A program made the position numbers and the translations under genes. A stretch of DNA of 23,617 nt, taken from contig CAJTTM010000035.1 in NCBI GenBank assembly GCA_910579135.1, positions 1-23,617 of the forward strand. Direction: 5' to 3'. Below are positions 15,671 to 23,543 of this stretch, one piece after another (positions within the stretch are counted from its first letter, which is position 1; every line of letters begins with the position of its first letter). Under the pieces are notes generated by a model. That model worked only from the letters and a program-made list of their open reading frames with translations. It was not told the DNA's origin and did no database searches. This DNA comes from an uncultured Erysipelotrichales bacterium (GTDB lineage: Bacteria > Bacillota_I > Bacilli_A > Erysipelotrichales > Coprobacillaceae).

Positions 15671-15711
15671 TTTTAGATATTAATGTTGTCTAATAAAACA
15701 CAAGATATAAC

Positions 15712-15750
15712 TTGCTTGTTTAGACAAGTTCATGTATAATTGTATACAAT
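15712..15750 (+). promoter_or_regulatory. Promoter and GntR-type operator of the aconitase operon
   Basis: TTGCTT (15712-15717), a 17-bp spacer and a perfect TATAAT (15735-15740) form a good promoter. The perfect palindrome ATTGTATACAAT (15739-15750) overlaps the -10 and the expected start of transcription. A second inverted repeat, CTTGT/ACAAG (15715-15728), overlaps the -35 end. TTGT-ATACAA is a typical operator form for FCD-type GntR regulators, and one is encoded as the third gene of this operon. Binding here would block transcription, so autorepression is likely; this is inferred. Confidence 0.7.
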
Positions 15751-15765
15751 CGAGGAGGTATGAAA

Positions 15766-17685
15766 ATGAATTTAGCATATAAAGTATTAAGTTCACACTT
15801 ATTAGAGGGGAATCTTGTAAAAGGAGAACAAATTTGTATTAAGATAGATCAAACATTAACTCAAGATTCTACTGGAACAATGGCTTATTTGCAGTTAGAA
15901 GCAATGGATGTAGGTCGTGTTGCAGTAGACAGGGCAGTGGCATATATTGATCACAACATGTTACAAACTGGATTTGAAAATATGGATGATCATGAATTTA
16001 TTAGAAGTGTTGCGAAAAAACATGGAATTACTTTTTCTAAACCAGGTAATGGAGTTTGCCATCAATTACAATTAGAAAATTTCTCTAAACCAGGACAAAC
16101 ATTAGTAGGAAGCGATTCACATACACCTACTTGTGGTGCTATGGGAATGATTGCGATTGGTGCAGGAGGATTAGATGTAGCAGTTGCGATGGCAACAGGT
16201 AAATATTATGTTTCTTGTCCAGGGGTTATTCAAGTGAATTTAACTGGAAAGAAGTCAAAATGGGTAAGTGCAAAAGATATTATTTTAAAAGTATTAGAAC
16301 AATTAAGTGTTAAAGGTGGAGTTAACATGGTTGTCGAATATACTGGTGAAGGTGTAAAATCTTTATCATTAACTGACCGTGCAACAATTTGTAATATGGG
16401 AGCAGAATTAGGCGCTACATGTTCAATCTTTGCATGTGATGAAAAGACAAAAGAATATTTAATTCAACAAGGAAGAGAAGGAGATTATGTTGAATTAAAA
16501 GCTGATGAAGATGCTGTTTATGATCAAAGATTAGATATTGATTTAAGTACATTAGTACCGATGGTGGCGAAACCACATAGTCCAGATGCGGTCGTACCTG
16601 TAAAGGATATTGAAGGAATGAAAATTAATCAAGTTGTGATTGGATCATGTACAAATTCATCTTTTGCAGATATGATGAGAGCCGCAAAGATTTTAAAAGG
16701 AAAGAAAGTGAGTGATCATGTATCATTAGTTATAGCACCAGGATCATCTTCTATTTTAGCAATGCTTTCTAATAATGGAGCATTAGCTGATATGGTTCAT
16801 GCTGGGGCTAGAATTCTAGAGTGTGGGTGTGGTCCATGTATAGGAATGGGACAGGCACCATTATCAAAAGGAATTTCACTTAGAACAATTAATCGTAATT
16901 TTAAAGGACGTTCAGGAACAAATGATGCAGGTGTTTATTTAGTATCACCAGAAATTGCAGCGCTTTCTGCAATTAAAGGTTACTTATCAGAAGAATTTGA
17001 AGATGATATGTATTTAGATGAAGTTCCAAGTACTCCATTTATTAAAAATACTAACTTCTTTATTAATGATTATGATCCAAATACAGAAGTTTATATGGGA
17101 CCAAACATTAAACCAGTACCAAGAGGAGATAAATTGAAAGATAGCATTTCAGGTAAAGTTGTATTAAAAGTTGGTGACAATATTTCTACTGATCATATTG
17201 TACCATCAGATTCAAAATTATTACCATATCGTTCAAATGTTCCTCATTTAGCAAAATTCTCTTTCTGTAAAGTTGATGATCAATTTTATACAAGAGCCAT
17301 ACAAAATAATGGTGGATTCATTGTTGGAGGAGATAATTATGGACAAGGTTCTTCAAGAGAACATGCAGCATTAGTGCCTAATTATTTAAAAATCAAAGCT
17401 ATTTTTGCTTTATCTTTCGCAAGAATACATCGTTCTAATTTGATTAATAATGGGATTTTACCTTTAGTGATTACTAAAGAACAATATGATTTCTTTAATG
17501 ATAATGATGAATACGAATTATTAAATTTATTAGAGGCTGTAGAAAAAGATTTAGATGTAACAGTCGTTAATAAAACAACAAATAAAAAGATTCAAGTTCA
17601 ATTAACATTATCATCTAGAGAAAAGGGAATGATCCAATATGGTGGATTATTAAATGCGATTAAAGAAACAGGAGGAAAATTCTAA
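15766..17685 (+). CDS. acn: Aconitate hydratase, Aquifex-type short aconitase
   Basis: The protein has 639 residues from ATG 15766, shorter than the roughly 850-900 of AcnA/AcnB. It interconverts citrate and isocitrate through a [4Fe-4S] cluster. Counting from ATG 15760 (two residues longer), the cluster ligands are Cys297 in IGSCTNSS and Cys357/Cys360 in CGCGPCIG. GSDSHTPTCGAMG (117-129) and the C-terminal swivel motifs DNISTDHI and GQGSSREHAA are aconitase hallmarks. ATG 15760 sits one base from AGGAGG, whereas 15766 is seven bases away and is the better start. The next gene, isocitrate dehydrogenase, starts in the stop codon (TAATG), so the two steps are coupled. Homoaconitase or isopropylmalate isomerase are less likely given that neighbour and the fused large and small parts. 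Confidence 0.92.
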   Translation: MNLAYKVLSSHLLEGNLVKGEQICIKIDQTLTQDSTGTMAYLQLEAMDVGRVAVDRAVAYIDHNMLQTGFENMDDHEFIRSVAKKHGITFSKPGNGVCHQLQLENFSKPGQTLVGSDSHTPTCGAMGMIAIGAGGLDVAVAMATGKYYVSCPGVIQVNLTGKKSKWVSAKDIILKVLEQLSVKGGVNMVVEYTGEGVKSLSLTDRATICNMGAELGATCSIFACDEKTKEYLIQQGREGDYVELKADEDAVYDQRLDIDLSTLVPMVAKPHSPDAVVPVKDIEGMKINQVVIGSCTNSSFADMMRAAKILKGKKVSDHVSLVIAPGSSSILAMLSNNGALADMVHAGARILECGCGPCIGMGQAPLSKGISLRTINRNFKGRSGTNDAGVYLVSPEIAALSAIKGYLSEEFEDDMYLDEVPSTPFIKNTNFFINDYDPNTEVYMGPNIKPVPRGDKLKDSISGKVVLKVGDNISTDHIVPSDSKLLPYRSNVPHLAKFSFCKVDDQFYTRAIQNNGGFIVGGDNYGQGSSREHAALVPNYLKIKAIFALSFARIHRSNLINNGILPLVITKEQYDFFNDNDEYELLNLLEAVEKDLDVTVVNKTTNKKIQVQLTLSSREKGMIQYGGLLNAIKETGGKF

Positions 17686-18677
17686 TGAAAGCTGTGTTAA
17701 TCCCCGGGGATGGAATAGGGCCAGAAATTTCAACAAGTGTAGAAAAGATTACTCAAGCAATGAATCTTGATATTGAATGGGTAAAATATAATGCAGGAGC
17801 TGAATATGCTTCAAAAACAAAAGAAGTTTTTGAATCTGGATTGGTTGATGCAATTAAAGAATACAAATGGGCATTAAAAGGTCCAACCGCAACACCAATA
17901 GGAACTGGATTTAGAAGTGTTAATGTTGCTTTAAGACAAAAATTTGCGACATATGCGAATGTAAGACCAATTCGTTCGTTTAAAGGTATCGATTCTAAAT
18001 ATGAAAATATTGATTTAGTCATGATTAGAGAAAATACTGAAGATTTATATAAAGGTATTGAATACATGGTTAATGATAATATGGCGAATGGTGTGAAATT
18101 AATTACAAGAGAAGCAAGTGAAAAGATTTGTAGATATGCATTTGAATATGCAAAAGCGAATGGTAGAAAGAAAGTCACTGCTATTCATAAAGCTAATATT
18201 ATGAAATATACAGATGGATTATTCCTAGAAGCATTTAGAGATGTTTCTAAAGATTATCCAGATATTGAACCTCAAGAAGTCATTGTAGATAATATGTGTA
18301 TGCAATTAGTATTAAGACCAGAAACATTTGATGTTTTGGTTGCTCCTAACTTATATGGAGATATTGTTTCTGATTTATGTGCAGGATTAATTGGTGGATT
18401 AGGATTTGCTCCTAGTGGAAATATTGGGGATGAATATCGTATTTATGAAGCTGTACATGGAAGTGCTCCTGATATTGCAGGTAAAAATATTGCGAATCCA
18501 AGTGCATTATTATTAGCTTTTGCATTGATGTTAGAAGATTTAGGAAAAAATAAAGAAGCCAACAAATTAAGGGATGCCTTGTCAAAAGTTGTAGAGGAAG
18601 GGCAGGCTGTTACACCAGATATTGGTGGAAAAGCTTCAACAGAAGAATTTACATTAGAAATTATTAAATATTTATAG
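17685..18677 (+). CDS. icd: NAD-type isocitrate dehydrogenase
   Basis: This 330-residue beta-decarboxylating dehydrogenase converts isocitrate to 2-oxoglutarate. It has GDGIGPE (8-14), substrate residues Ser78-x-Asn80-x3-Arg84 in FRSVNVALRQ, RENTEDLY with Tyr122, Lys169, Asp202, and Asp226/Asp230 in NLYGDIVSD. The Ser-x-Asn-x3-Arg pattern marks isocitrate rather than isopropylmalate dehydrogenases. In the cofactor loop HGSAPDIAGK, Asp263-Ile264 replaces the Lys-Tyr pair of NADP enzymes, so NAD is the expected cofactor. The short form resembles NAD-IDH of the homoisocitrate/IDH3 group. A homoisocitrate role is less likely next to aconitase. Its ATG overlaps the aconitase stop by one base. A half-cycle to 2-oxoglutarate for glutamate synthesis fits; citrate synthase is not in the window. 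Confidence 0.9.
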   Translation: MKAVLIPGDGIGPEISTSVEKITQAMNLDIEWVKYNAGAEYASKTKEVFESGLVDAIKEYKWALKGPTATPIGTGFRSVNVALRQKFATYANVRPIRSFKGIDSKYENIDLVMIRENTEDLYKGIEYMVNDNMANGVKLITREASEKICRYAFEYAKANGRKKVTAIHKANIMKYTDGLFLEAFRDVSKDYPDIEPQEVIVDNMCMQLVLRPETFDVLVAPNLYGDIVSDLCAGLIGGLGFAPSGNIGDEYRIYEAVHGSAPDIAGKNIANPSALLLAFALMLEDLGKNKEANKLRDALSKVVEEGQAVTPDIGGKASTEEFTLEIIKYL

Positions 18678-18695
18678 TTAAAGGAGGAAAAGGTT

Positions 18696-19388
18696 ATGCC
18701 ATCACATAGTTTGTTTGATAAAACATCACATGGTTCTTTAGGGAATCAAATATTTGAATTGCTTAGAGATAGGATTTTAAATGAGGAATATGTTAATGGT
18801 CAAAAATTAAACGAACTGAATTTAGCTAGTGAATTAAAAATAAGTAGAACTCCTATTAGAGAAGCTTTAAAACAACTTGAATTAGAAGGATTGGTTGAAA
18901 GTATTCCTAATAAAGGTGTATATGTTAAAGGGTTCTCTGCTAGAGATATTGATGATATGCTAGAAATTAGAATTGCTTTAGAAGGACTTGCCATTCAATT
19001 TGCGATTGAGAGAATGGATGAAGAACATCTTAATAGAATAAAAGATATTTATGAATTAATGGAATTTTATACATTAAAAAAAGATCAAGAAAAAATCAAT
19101 GATCTCAATATTCTTTATCATGAAGCTATTTATCAAGCGACTCAATCCACATATTTTGTACAATTATTAAAAGATATACATTATTATGTATCAGTTACAA
19201 GCAGACATTCTATTAGACAACATACAAGATTAGAGACTGCAATTGTTGAGCATAAAGCTATTTTAGATGCAATTCTTGAGGGAGATAAAGAAAAAGCTAA
19301 GAAAACAATTCAAAAACATATTAGAAAAACACAATTGTTAGTAAGAAACTTCTATGAACAAAGAGATGCTAATATGAAACAATATTAA
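18696..19388 (+). CDS. GntR-family regulator, FCD subfamily (aconitase operon)
   Basis: This 230-residue regulator has an N-terminal winged helix (about 15-80) with LASELKISRTPIREALKQLE (43-62) and the wing PNKGVYV. Residues 88-220 are the all-helical FCD ligand domain. Of the usual metal ligands I see His142, His186 and His208; the position four before His142 is Asn138 where Asp is more common, with Asp136 nearby. FCD domains often bind carboxylates, so citrate or a related acid is a reasonable guess for the effector. It lies 18 bases after icd with AAAGGAGG before its ATG and is the last gene of the operon. The palindrome at 15739-15750 is its likely operator. Confidence 0.88.
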   Translation: MPSHSLFDKTSHGSLGNQIFELLRDRILNEEYVNGQKLNELNLASELKISRTPIREALKQLELEGLVESIPNKGVYVKGFSARDIDDMLEIRIALEGLAIQFAIERMDEEHLNRIKDIYELMEFYTLKKDQEKINDLNILYHEAIYQATQSTYFVQLLKDIHYYVSVTSRHSIRQHTRLETAIVEHKAILDAILEGDKEKAKKTIQKHIRKTQLLVRNFYEQRDANMKQY

Positions 19389-19408
19389 GTCGCATTTTGC
19401 GACTTTTT
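19388..19408 (+). terminator. Terminator of the aconitase operon
   Basis: A GC-rich 7-bp stem (19388-19394 with 19398-19404) and TTT loop run into TTTTT. The stem begins in the last base of the regulator's stop codon. Confidence 0.85.
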
Positions 19409-19637
19409 CCATTTATCTAAATTTTTATAATTAATGAAAGAAGTGTTTGTTTCAAAAGGATAATTCTTATTTCATTTATTAGGTTTTTAGATATTATATT
19501 TCTAAAAATAAGGAGTAAGATATAAGTGTAAATTAAATTAGCAAAACTATAGTTTTTTAAATGACAGCTAGTTGCAATTATTTATAAACTATATATGATT
19601 ATAATAAATGTAAAATAGCTTTATTTATAGGATAAAT

Positions 19638-20035
19638 GGAGTTTTTATTATTTTTACCATAGTTGCTTATTTACTAGCTAAAGATGGGGAAGATAAATTT
19701 AACTTTAGACCAAGACAATTATTAAGTATGGGAGTTATAGTTTGAGTTTTCACAATTATGATTTATTTTGGAAATATTTCTTTAACATCATTTATGAGTG
19801 AATCATTAAGTTTTATTAGACTTGTCATTATTCCTTTAATGAGTGATTTTGTGTTGATAATCAAATGTTTATACAAATGGTTACAATAACATTAGGAATG
19901 CCAATAGGATCAATGGTCGCAATGGAATCAAGTGAATATAATAGCAATATTAAAGTTACTGCTTTTTGGATTGCGTTATCAACTGTTCTATTAATGATAA
20001 TTATACCTCTTATATTATTGCTATTGAGAATATAA
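19638..20035 (+). pseudogene. Remnant of an AEC-family (auxin efflux carrier type) transporter
   Basis: Readable fragments form a hydrophobic membrane protein: GVFIIFTIVAYLLAKDG, then RPRQLLSMGVIV, an in-frame TGA (19743-19745), VFTIMIYFGNISL, ESLSFIRLVIIPLM, a frameshift near 19862, and then VTITLGMPIGSMVAMESSEY through ALSTVLLMIIIPLILLLLRI to the stop at 20033-20035. The last part matches the C-terminal shape of AEC transporters (a small-residue LG-P-GSM helix, an Asp/Ser-Glu-Tyr loop, a TLL/TVL-IPL helix). AEC members export or exchange organic acids such as malate and citrate, or auxin. The N-terminal half is missing; bases 19410-19637 hold no readable frame. Its position next to the aconitase operon suggests a lost carboxylate transporter, which is inference. 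Confidence 0.68.
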
Positions 20036-20059
20036 AAACCTGTAATCTACAGGTTTTTT
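20035..20059. terminator. Bidirectional terminator between the AEC remnant and the GntR gene
   Basis: A perfect 10-bp stem (20035-20044 with 20048-20057) with a 3-nt loop (20045-20047) has T on the right and A on the left. The stop codon of the minus-strand regulator (20047-20049) lies at the loop. Confidence 0.88.
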
Positions 20060-20742
20060 GATGTTATAAGATGAACTCTCGTAATGTTATCTTGTATATG
20101 TTTGCTCATTGCTAGGCTAGCCATTTTTTTGTCTTTCCTTTTGATGGCATCAAGTATTTTTCTATGTTGAATAATTGTTTCTTGTGCTAATGACTTATCT
20201 GTAACATGAATAACTTGTTCAATAGCCCCAGCAATAATAGGCATAAGTTTTTTTATAATTTGATTACCACTAATTGAAGCTAACATTGTATGAAATTCTA
20301 CGTCTTCTTTAGTATAATCCTTATTTTTATTGATTAATTCTTCAATAGCACGAAGGATATGATCAAGTTCATCAATTTGATAATTTGTAATATTATCTAT
20401 TGTTTTATGAATAATTTGAGGTTCAATTAATAATCTTAACTCTAAAGCATCTTGTAAGATCTTTACTTTATCATGTTCAAAATTAAATCCTAATGGATCA
20501 TCACTAATTCCTATTTGATCAGCAACAAATGTTCCAATACCACGTTTAATAATAATGACTCCTTTAGAATTTAATATTTTAATTGCTTCACGAATTGTAC
20601 CACGCCCTACATTTAAATTTTTCATTAATTCTGTTTCGTTAGGGAGTTTATCATTGGATTGTAATTGATTTCTATTAATATAATCTATAATTTGATCAGC
20701 TACCAATTCAGGTAGTGTTTTTTTCTGTCCTACTTTTTTCAT
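20047..20742 (-). CDS. GntR-family regulator, FCD subfamily (sugar-acid operon)
   Basis: From ATG 20742 this is a 231-residue regulator. The winged helix (about 9-75) includes KLPNETELMKNLNVGRGTIR (32-51) and the wing RGIGTFVA. The FCD domain (95-222) has the full metal set: Asp147-x3-His151, His193 and His215. An ATG nine codons upstream (20769) lacks a ribosome binding site, while 20742 has GAGAGG seven bases away. It is divergent from a sugar-acid dehydratase and KDPG aldolase, the same arrangement as UxuR/ExuR/DgoR/KdgR-type FCD regulators, so it most likely represses that operon and is released by a sugar acid. Which sugar acid is not known. Confidence 0.88.
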   Translation of the reverse strand: MKKVGQKKTLPELVADQIIDYINRNQLQSNDKLPNETELMKNLNVGRGTIREAIKILNSKGVIIIKRGIGTFVADQIGISDDPLGFNFEHDKVKILQDALELRLLIEPQIIHKTIDNITNYQIDELDHILRAIEELINKNKDYTKEDVEFHTMLASISGNQIIKKLMPIIAGAIEQVIHVTDKSLAQETIIQHRKILDAIKRKDKKMASLAMSKHIQDNITRVHLITSKNL

Positions 20743-20782
20743 TATATCGCCTCTCAATGATTTTTGCATATTTTTATATGTT

Positions 20783-20857
20783 TGTCAAATTAGTATTGAC
20801 ACAATATTTAAAAGATAATAGAATGAAATCAAAGATAGGACATCATACGTCATACGT
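20783..20857 (+). promoter_or_regulatory. Promoter and operator candidates of the dehydratase-aldolase operon
   Basis: TTGACA (20796-20801), a 17-bp spacer and TAGAAT (20819-20824) are close to consensus, so the operon needs repression. Two operator candidates are present. One is the inverted repeat TGTCAA-N7-TTGACA (20783-20801), which overlaps the -35 and also places a TTGACA on the minus strand toward the divergent gene. The other is a tandem duplication of CATACGT (20844-20857) just after the expected start of transcription, forming ACGT-N3-ACGT. AAGGAGG follows before the ATG. Confidence 0.6.
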
Positions 20858-20873
20858 CTTATAAGGAGGGCAA

Positions 20874-22592
20874 ATGAAATCACAAGAATTAAGAAAAATT
20901 GCTCCTGAAATGGATCCTTTAAGAATAGGAACAGGTTGGAGCATTGAGGATTTAAGTAAACCTCAAATTATGATTGAAAGTACTTATGGAGATTCTCATC
21001 CAGGAAGTGCTGGATTATTGGAGCTAGTTTATAAAGCAGAACAAGGAATTTATGATAGTGGAGCTAAAGCATCAAAGTTTTTTACTACTGATATTTGTGA
21101 TGGAGAAGCACAAGGGCATGATGGAATCAATTATTCATTGGCTTCAAGGGATATGATTGCTGGAATGATTGAAATTCATAATAATGCAACTCCTTTTGAT
21201 GGAAGTGTTTTTATTGCTAGTTGTGATAAAGGGATGCCTGCTCATTTAATGGGAGCTGGTAGAATTAATAATCCATGTATTTTTATTACTGGTGGTGTTA
21301 TGGAAGCAGGACCAGATATGCTGACATTAGAACAAATTGGAAAATATAGTGCTATGTATTTACGAAGAGAAATTAGTGAAGAACAGTTTAATTATTATAA
21401 ACATCATGCTTGTCCAAGTTGTGGAGCATGTAGTTTCATGGGAACAGCTTCTACAATGCAAATTATGGCAGAAGCATTAGGGTTGATGTTACCTGGAACA
21501 GCTTTGATGCCAGCAACTTGTGAGGATTTAAAGGAACAAGCTTATTTAGCTGGAAAACAAGTTGTAGAACTTGCGAAAAAAGGATTGAAGGCACGTGATA
21601 TTGTGACTATGAAATCGTTTGAAAATGCTATTATGGTTCATGCAGCTATATCAGGAAGTACCAATTCATTATTACATTTACCTGCAATTGCAGATGAATT
21701 TGGAATTGAATTAGATGCAGATTTATTTGATAAATTGCATAGAGGAGCACATTATTTGCTTGATATACGTCCTGCGGGTAAGTATCCTGCTGAATATTTC
21801 TATTATGCTGGTGGTGTACCAGCTGTTATGGAAGCAATTAAAGAACATTTGAATTTAGATGCTATGACAGTTACTGGAAAAACTTTAGGAGAAAATTTGG
21901 AGGAATTAAAACATAATGGATTCTATGAAAAATGTCAAAGATATCTTAATAAGATTCATTTAAAGAGTACTGATATTATTAGACAATATGATAATCCAAT
22001 TGGAGATGATGGAACAATTGCGATTTTAAGAGGGAATTTAGCTCCTGATGGAGCAGTTATTAAACATTCTGCTTGTCCAAAGGAAATGATGAAAGCAACT
22101 TTAAGAGCACGTCCTTTTGATAGTGAAGAAGAAGCGATAGATGCAATTCTTAAAAAGGAAATTCAACCAGGTGATGCTGTTTTTATTCGTTATGAAGGAC
22201 CAAAAGGTAGTGGAATGCCTGAGATGTTTTATACAGGTGAAGCTATTAGTTCAGATCCAGAATTATCAAAAAGTATTGCTTTAATTACAGATGGACGTTT
22301 TTCAGGAGCAAGTAAAGGTCCAGTTATTGGACATGTTTCTCCAGAGGCAAGTGAAGGTGGACCAATTGCTTTGGTTGAGGAAAATGATTTGATTAAAATA
22401 GATGTAAAAGAAAGAATACTTGAAATAATAGGGGTTAATGGTCAAAGGTGTTCTCAAGATAAAATGAAACTCATTCTTAAAGAGAGAAAAGAAAAATGGA
22501 CAGCAAAAGAACCAAAATATAAAGATGGAATTTTGTCTATCTATACGAAATTAGCCACATCACCTATGAATGGTGGAAAGATGAAAGGATAA
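20874..22592 (+). CDS. IlvD/Edd-family sugar-acid dehydratase
   Basis: This 572-residue iron-sulfur dehydratase would turn an aldonic acid into a 2-keto-3-deoxy acid. Cluster-region cysteines are Cys117 in ASCDKGMP, and Cys180, Cys183 and Cys186 in CPSCGACSFMGT; Cys117 and Cys186 match the two C-terminal-side ligands of IlvD. At the first IlvD cysteine position (NE-TPCN-HL) this protein has ESTYGDSHPG instead, without Cys. It also has Cys75 in ICDGEAQGHDG, close to the MCDGVTQG motif of 6-phosphogluconate dehydratase (Edd). It thus has features of both branches. The downstream aldolase and divergent GntR gene argue for sugar-acid breakdown rather than valine/isoleucine synthesis. Candidate substrates are gluconate, its 6-phosphate, galactonate or xylonate. 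Only three bases lie between this gene and the aldolase. Confidence 0.85.
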   Translation: MKSQELRKIAPEMDPLRIGTGWSIEDLSKPQIMIESTYGDSHPGSAGLLELVYKAEQGIYDSGAKASKFFTTDICDGEAQGHDGINYSLASRDMIAGMIEIHNNATPFDGSVFIASCDKGMPAHLMGAGRINNPCIFITGGVMEAGPDMLTLEQIGKYSAMYLRREISEEQFNYYKHHACPSCGACSFMGTASTMQIMAEALGLMLPGTALMPATCEDLKEQAYLAGKQVVELAKKGLKARDIVTMKSFENAIMVHAAISGSTNSLLHLPAIADEFGIELDADLFDKLHRGAHYLLDIRPAGKYPAEYFYYAGGVPAVMEAIKEHLNLDAMTVTGKTLGENLEELKHNGFYEKCQRYLNKIHLKSTDIIRQYDNPIGDDGTIAILRGNLAPDGAVIKHSACPKEMMKATLRARPFDSEEEAIDAILKKEIQPGDAVFIRYEGPKGSGMPEMFYTGEAISSDPELSKSIALITDGRFSGASKGPVIGHVSPEASEGGPIALVEENDLIKIDVKERILEIIGVNGQRCSQDKMKLILKERKEKWTAKEPKYKDGILSIYTKLATSPMNGGKMKG

Positions 22593-22595
22593 ATT

Positions 22596-23543
22596 ATGAA
22601 AAAGATTATTAAAGAATTATCATTATATGGAATAGTACCTGTTGTTAAGATTGAAAGAGTTGAAGATGCTTTGCCTCTTGCAAAAGCATTATGTGATGGA
22701 GGTCTTCCTATTGCTGAAGTAACATTTAGAACACCTTGTGCAAAAGAAGCAATCAAGAAAATGAAGGAAGCTTATCCTCAAATGATTATTGGAGCGGGAA
22801 CAGTTTTAAATGCAAAACAAGTAGATGATGCTATTGAAGCGGGAAGTGAGTTTATTGTTTCTCCTGGATTAAATGCGAAAACAGTACAATATTGTCTTGA
22901 TAAAAATATACCTATTCTACCAGGGTGTGCAACTCCTAGTGATATGGAAAGGGCTATCGAATTAGGATTAGAGGTTGTAAAATTCTTTCCAGCTGAAGCA
23001 AATGGTGGTATAAAGGCTATTAAGGCTATGTCTGCTCCTTATGGAGATTTAAAATTTATGCCTACTGGAGGAGTTAATACAAATAATTTAAATGATTATT
23101 TATCGTTTGATAAGATTATTGCTTGTGGAGGAACATGGATGGTTTCTAATGATTTGATAGATAATCAACAATGGGAGGAAATCACAAGAATAACCAAAGA
23201 GGCTATTCAAACAATGTTAAATATCCAATTTTCTCATATTGCAATTGGATGCAATGATAAGGGAAAAGAACTCCTTTCTCTTATTTGTAATCCTAAATGT
23301 AAAAACTATCAATCATCATTTATAACTAATCATATTGAAGTTATGTTTGATGAGAAAGTGCAACAATTTAATCATATGAGTTTATCTACAAAAAATATTG
23401 AAAGAACAATGTTCTTTCTTCAAAAACAAGGTTATACTTTTGATGAAAAAACAATTCAATATAATGAAAAAAATAAAATTAAGTTTGTATATTTCAATGA
23501 GCTTATAAGTGGTTGTCGTTGTCATTTATGCTTGGAGGATTAA
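22596..23543 (+). CDS. eda: KDPG/KHG aldolase with C-terminal glyoxalase-like domain
   Basis: Residues 1-205 are a class I aldolase of the Eda family, splitting 2-keto-3-deoxy-6-phosphogluconate (or 4-hydroxy-2-oxoglutarate) into pyruvate and an aldehyde. Glu41 in AEVTFRTP, Lys129 in VVKFFPAE (Schiff base) and Thr157 in MPTGGV match E. coli Glu45, Lys133 and Thr161 with a constant offset of four. Residues 212-315 are an extra domain absent from E. coli Eda. It ends like a VOC/glyoxalase fold (FNHMSLSTKNIERTMFFLQK, then YNEKNKIKFVYFNELISG). From memory, similar fused Eda proteins of about 320 residues occur in gut Firmicutes. This copy's extra domain has several cysteines (CNPKC, CRCHLC) and looks diverged. 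The ribosome binding site AAAGGA overlaps the dehydratase's end, so expression is coupled. A kinase gene may follow outside the window. Confidence 0.9.
   Translation: MKKIIKELSLYGIVPVVKIERVEDALPLAKALCDGGLPIAEVTFRTPCAKEAIKKMKEAYPQMIIGAGTVLNAKQVDDAIEAGSEFIVSPGLNAKTVQYCLDKNIPILPGCATPSDMERAIELGLEVVKFFPAEANGGIKAIKAMSAPYGDLKFMPTGGVNTNNLNDYLSFDKIIACGGTWMVSNDLIDNQQWEEITRITKEAIQTMLNIQFSHIAIGCNDKGKELLSLICNPKCKNYQSSFITNHIEVMFDEKVQQFNHMSLSTKNIERTMFFLQKQGYTFDEKTIQYNEKNKIKFVYFNELISGCRCHLCLED

Noticed and set aside
17753..18178. Antisense 141-residue frame within icd, and similar antisense frames at 3040-3336, 8072-8308, 11477-11698, 13056-13331, 18800-18994 and 22541-22756
   Set aside because: All lie wholly or mostly inside well-supported genes, lack ribosome binding sites or promoters, and have no recognisable domains.
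20743..20769. Longer GntR protein starting at ATG 20769
   Set aside because: No ribosome binding site before it; GAGAGG is correctly placed for ATG 20742.
20874..22592. Dihydroxy-acid dehydratase for valine/isoleucine synthesis
   Set aside because: No other branched-chain genes nearby, altered first cluster-ligand region, and an operon with Eda and a divergent FCD regulator.
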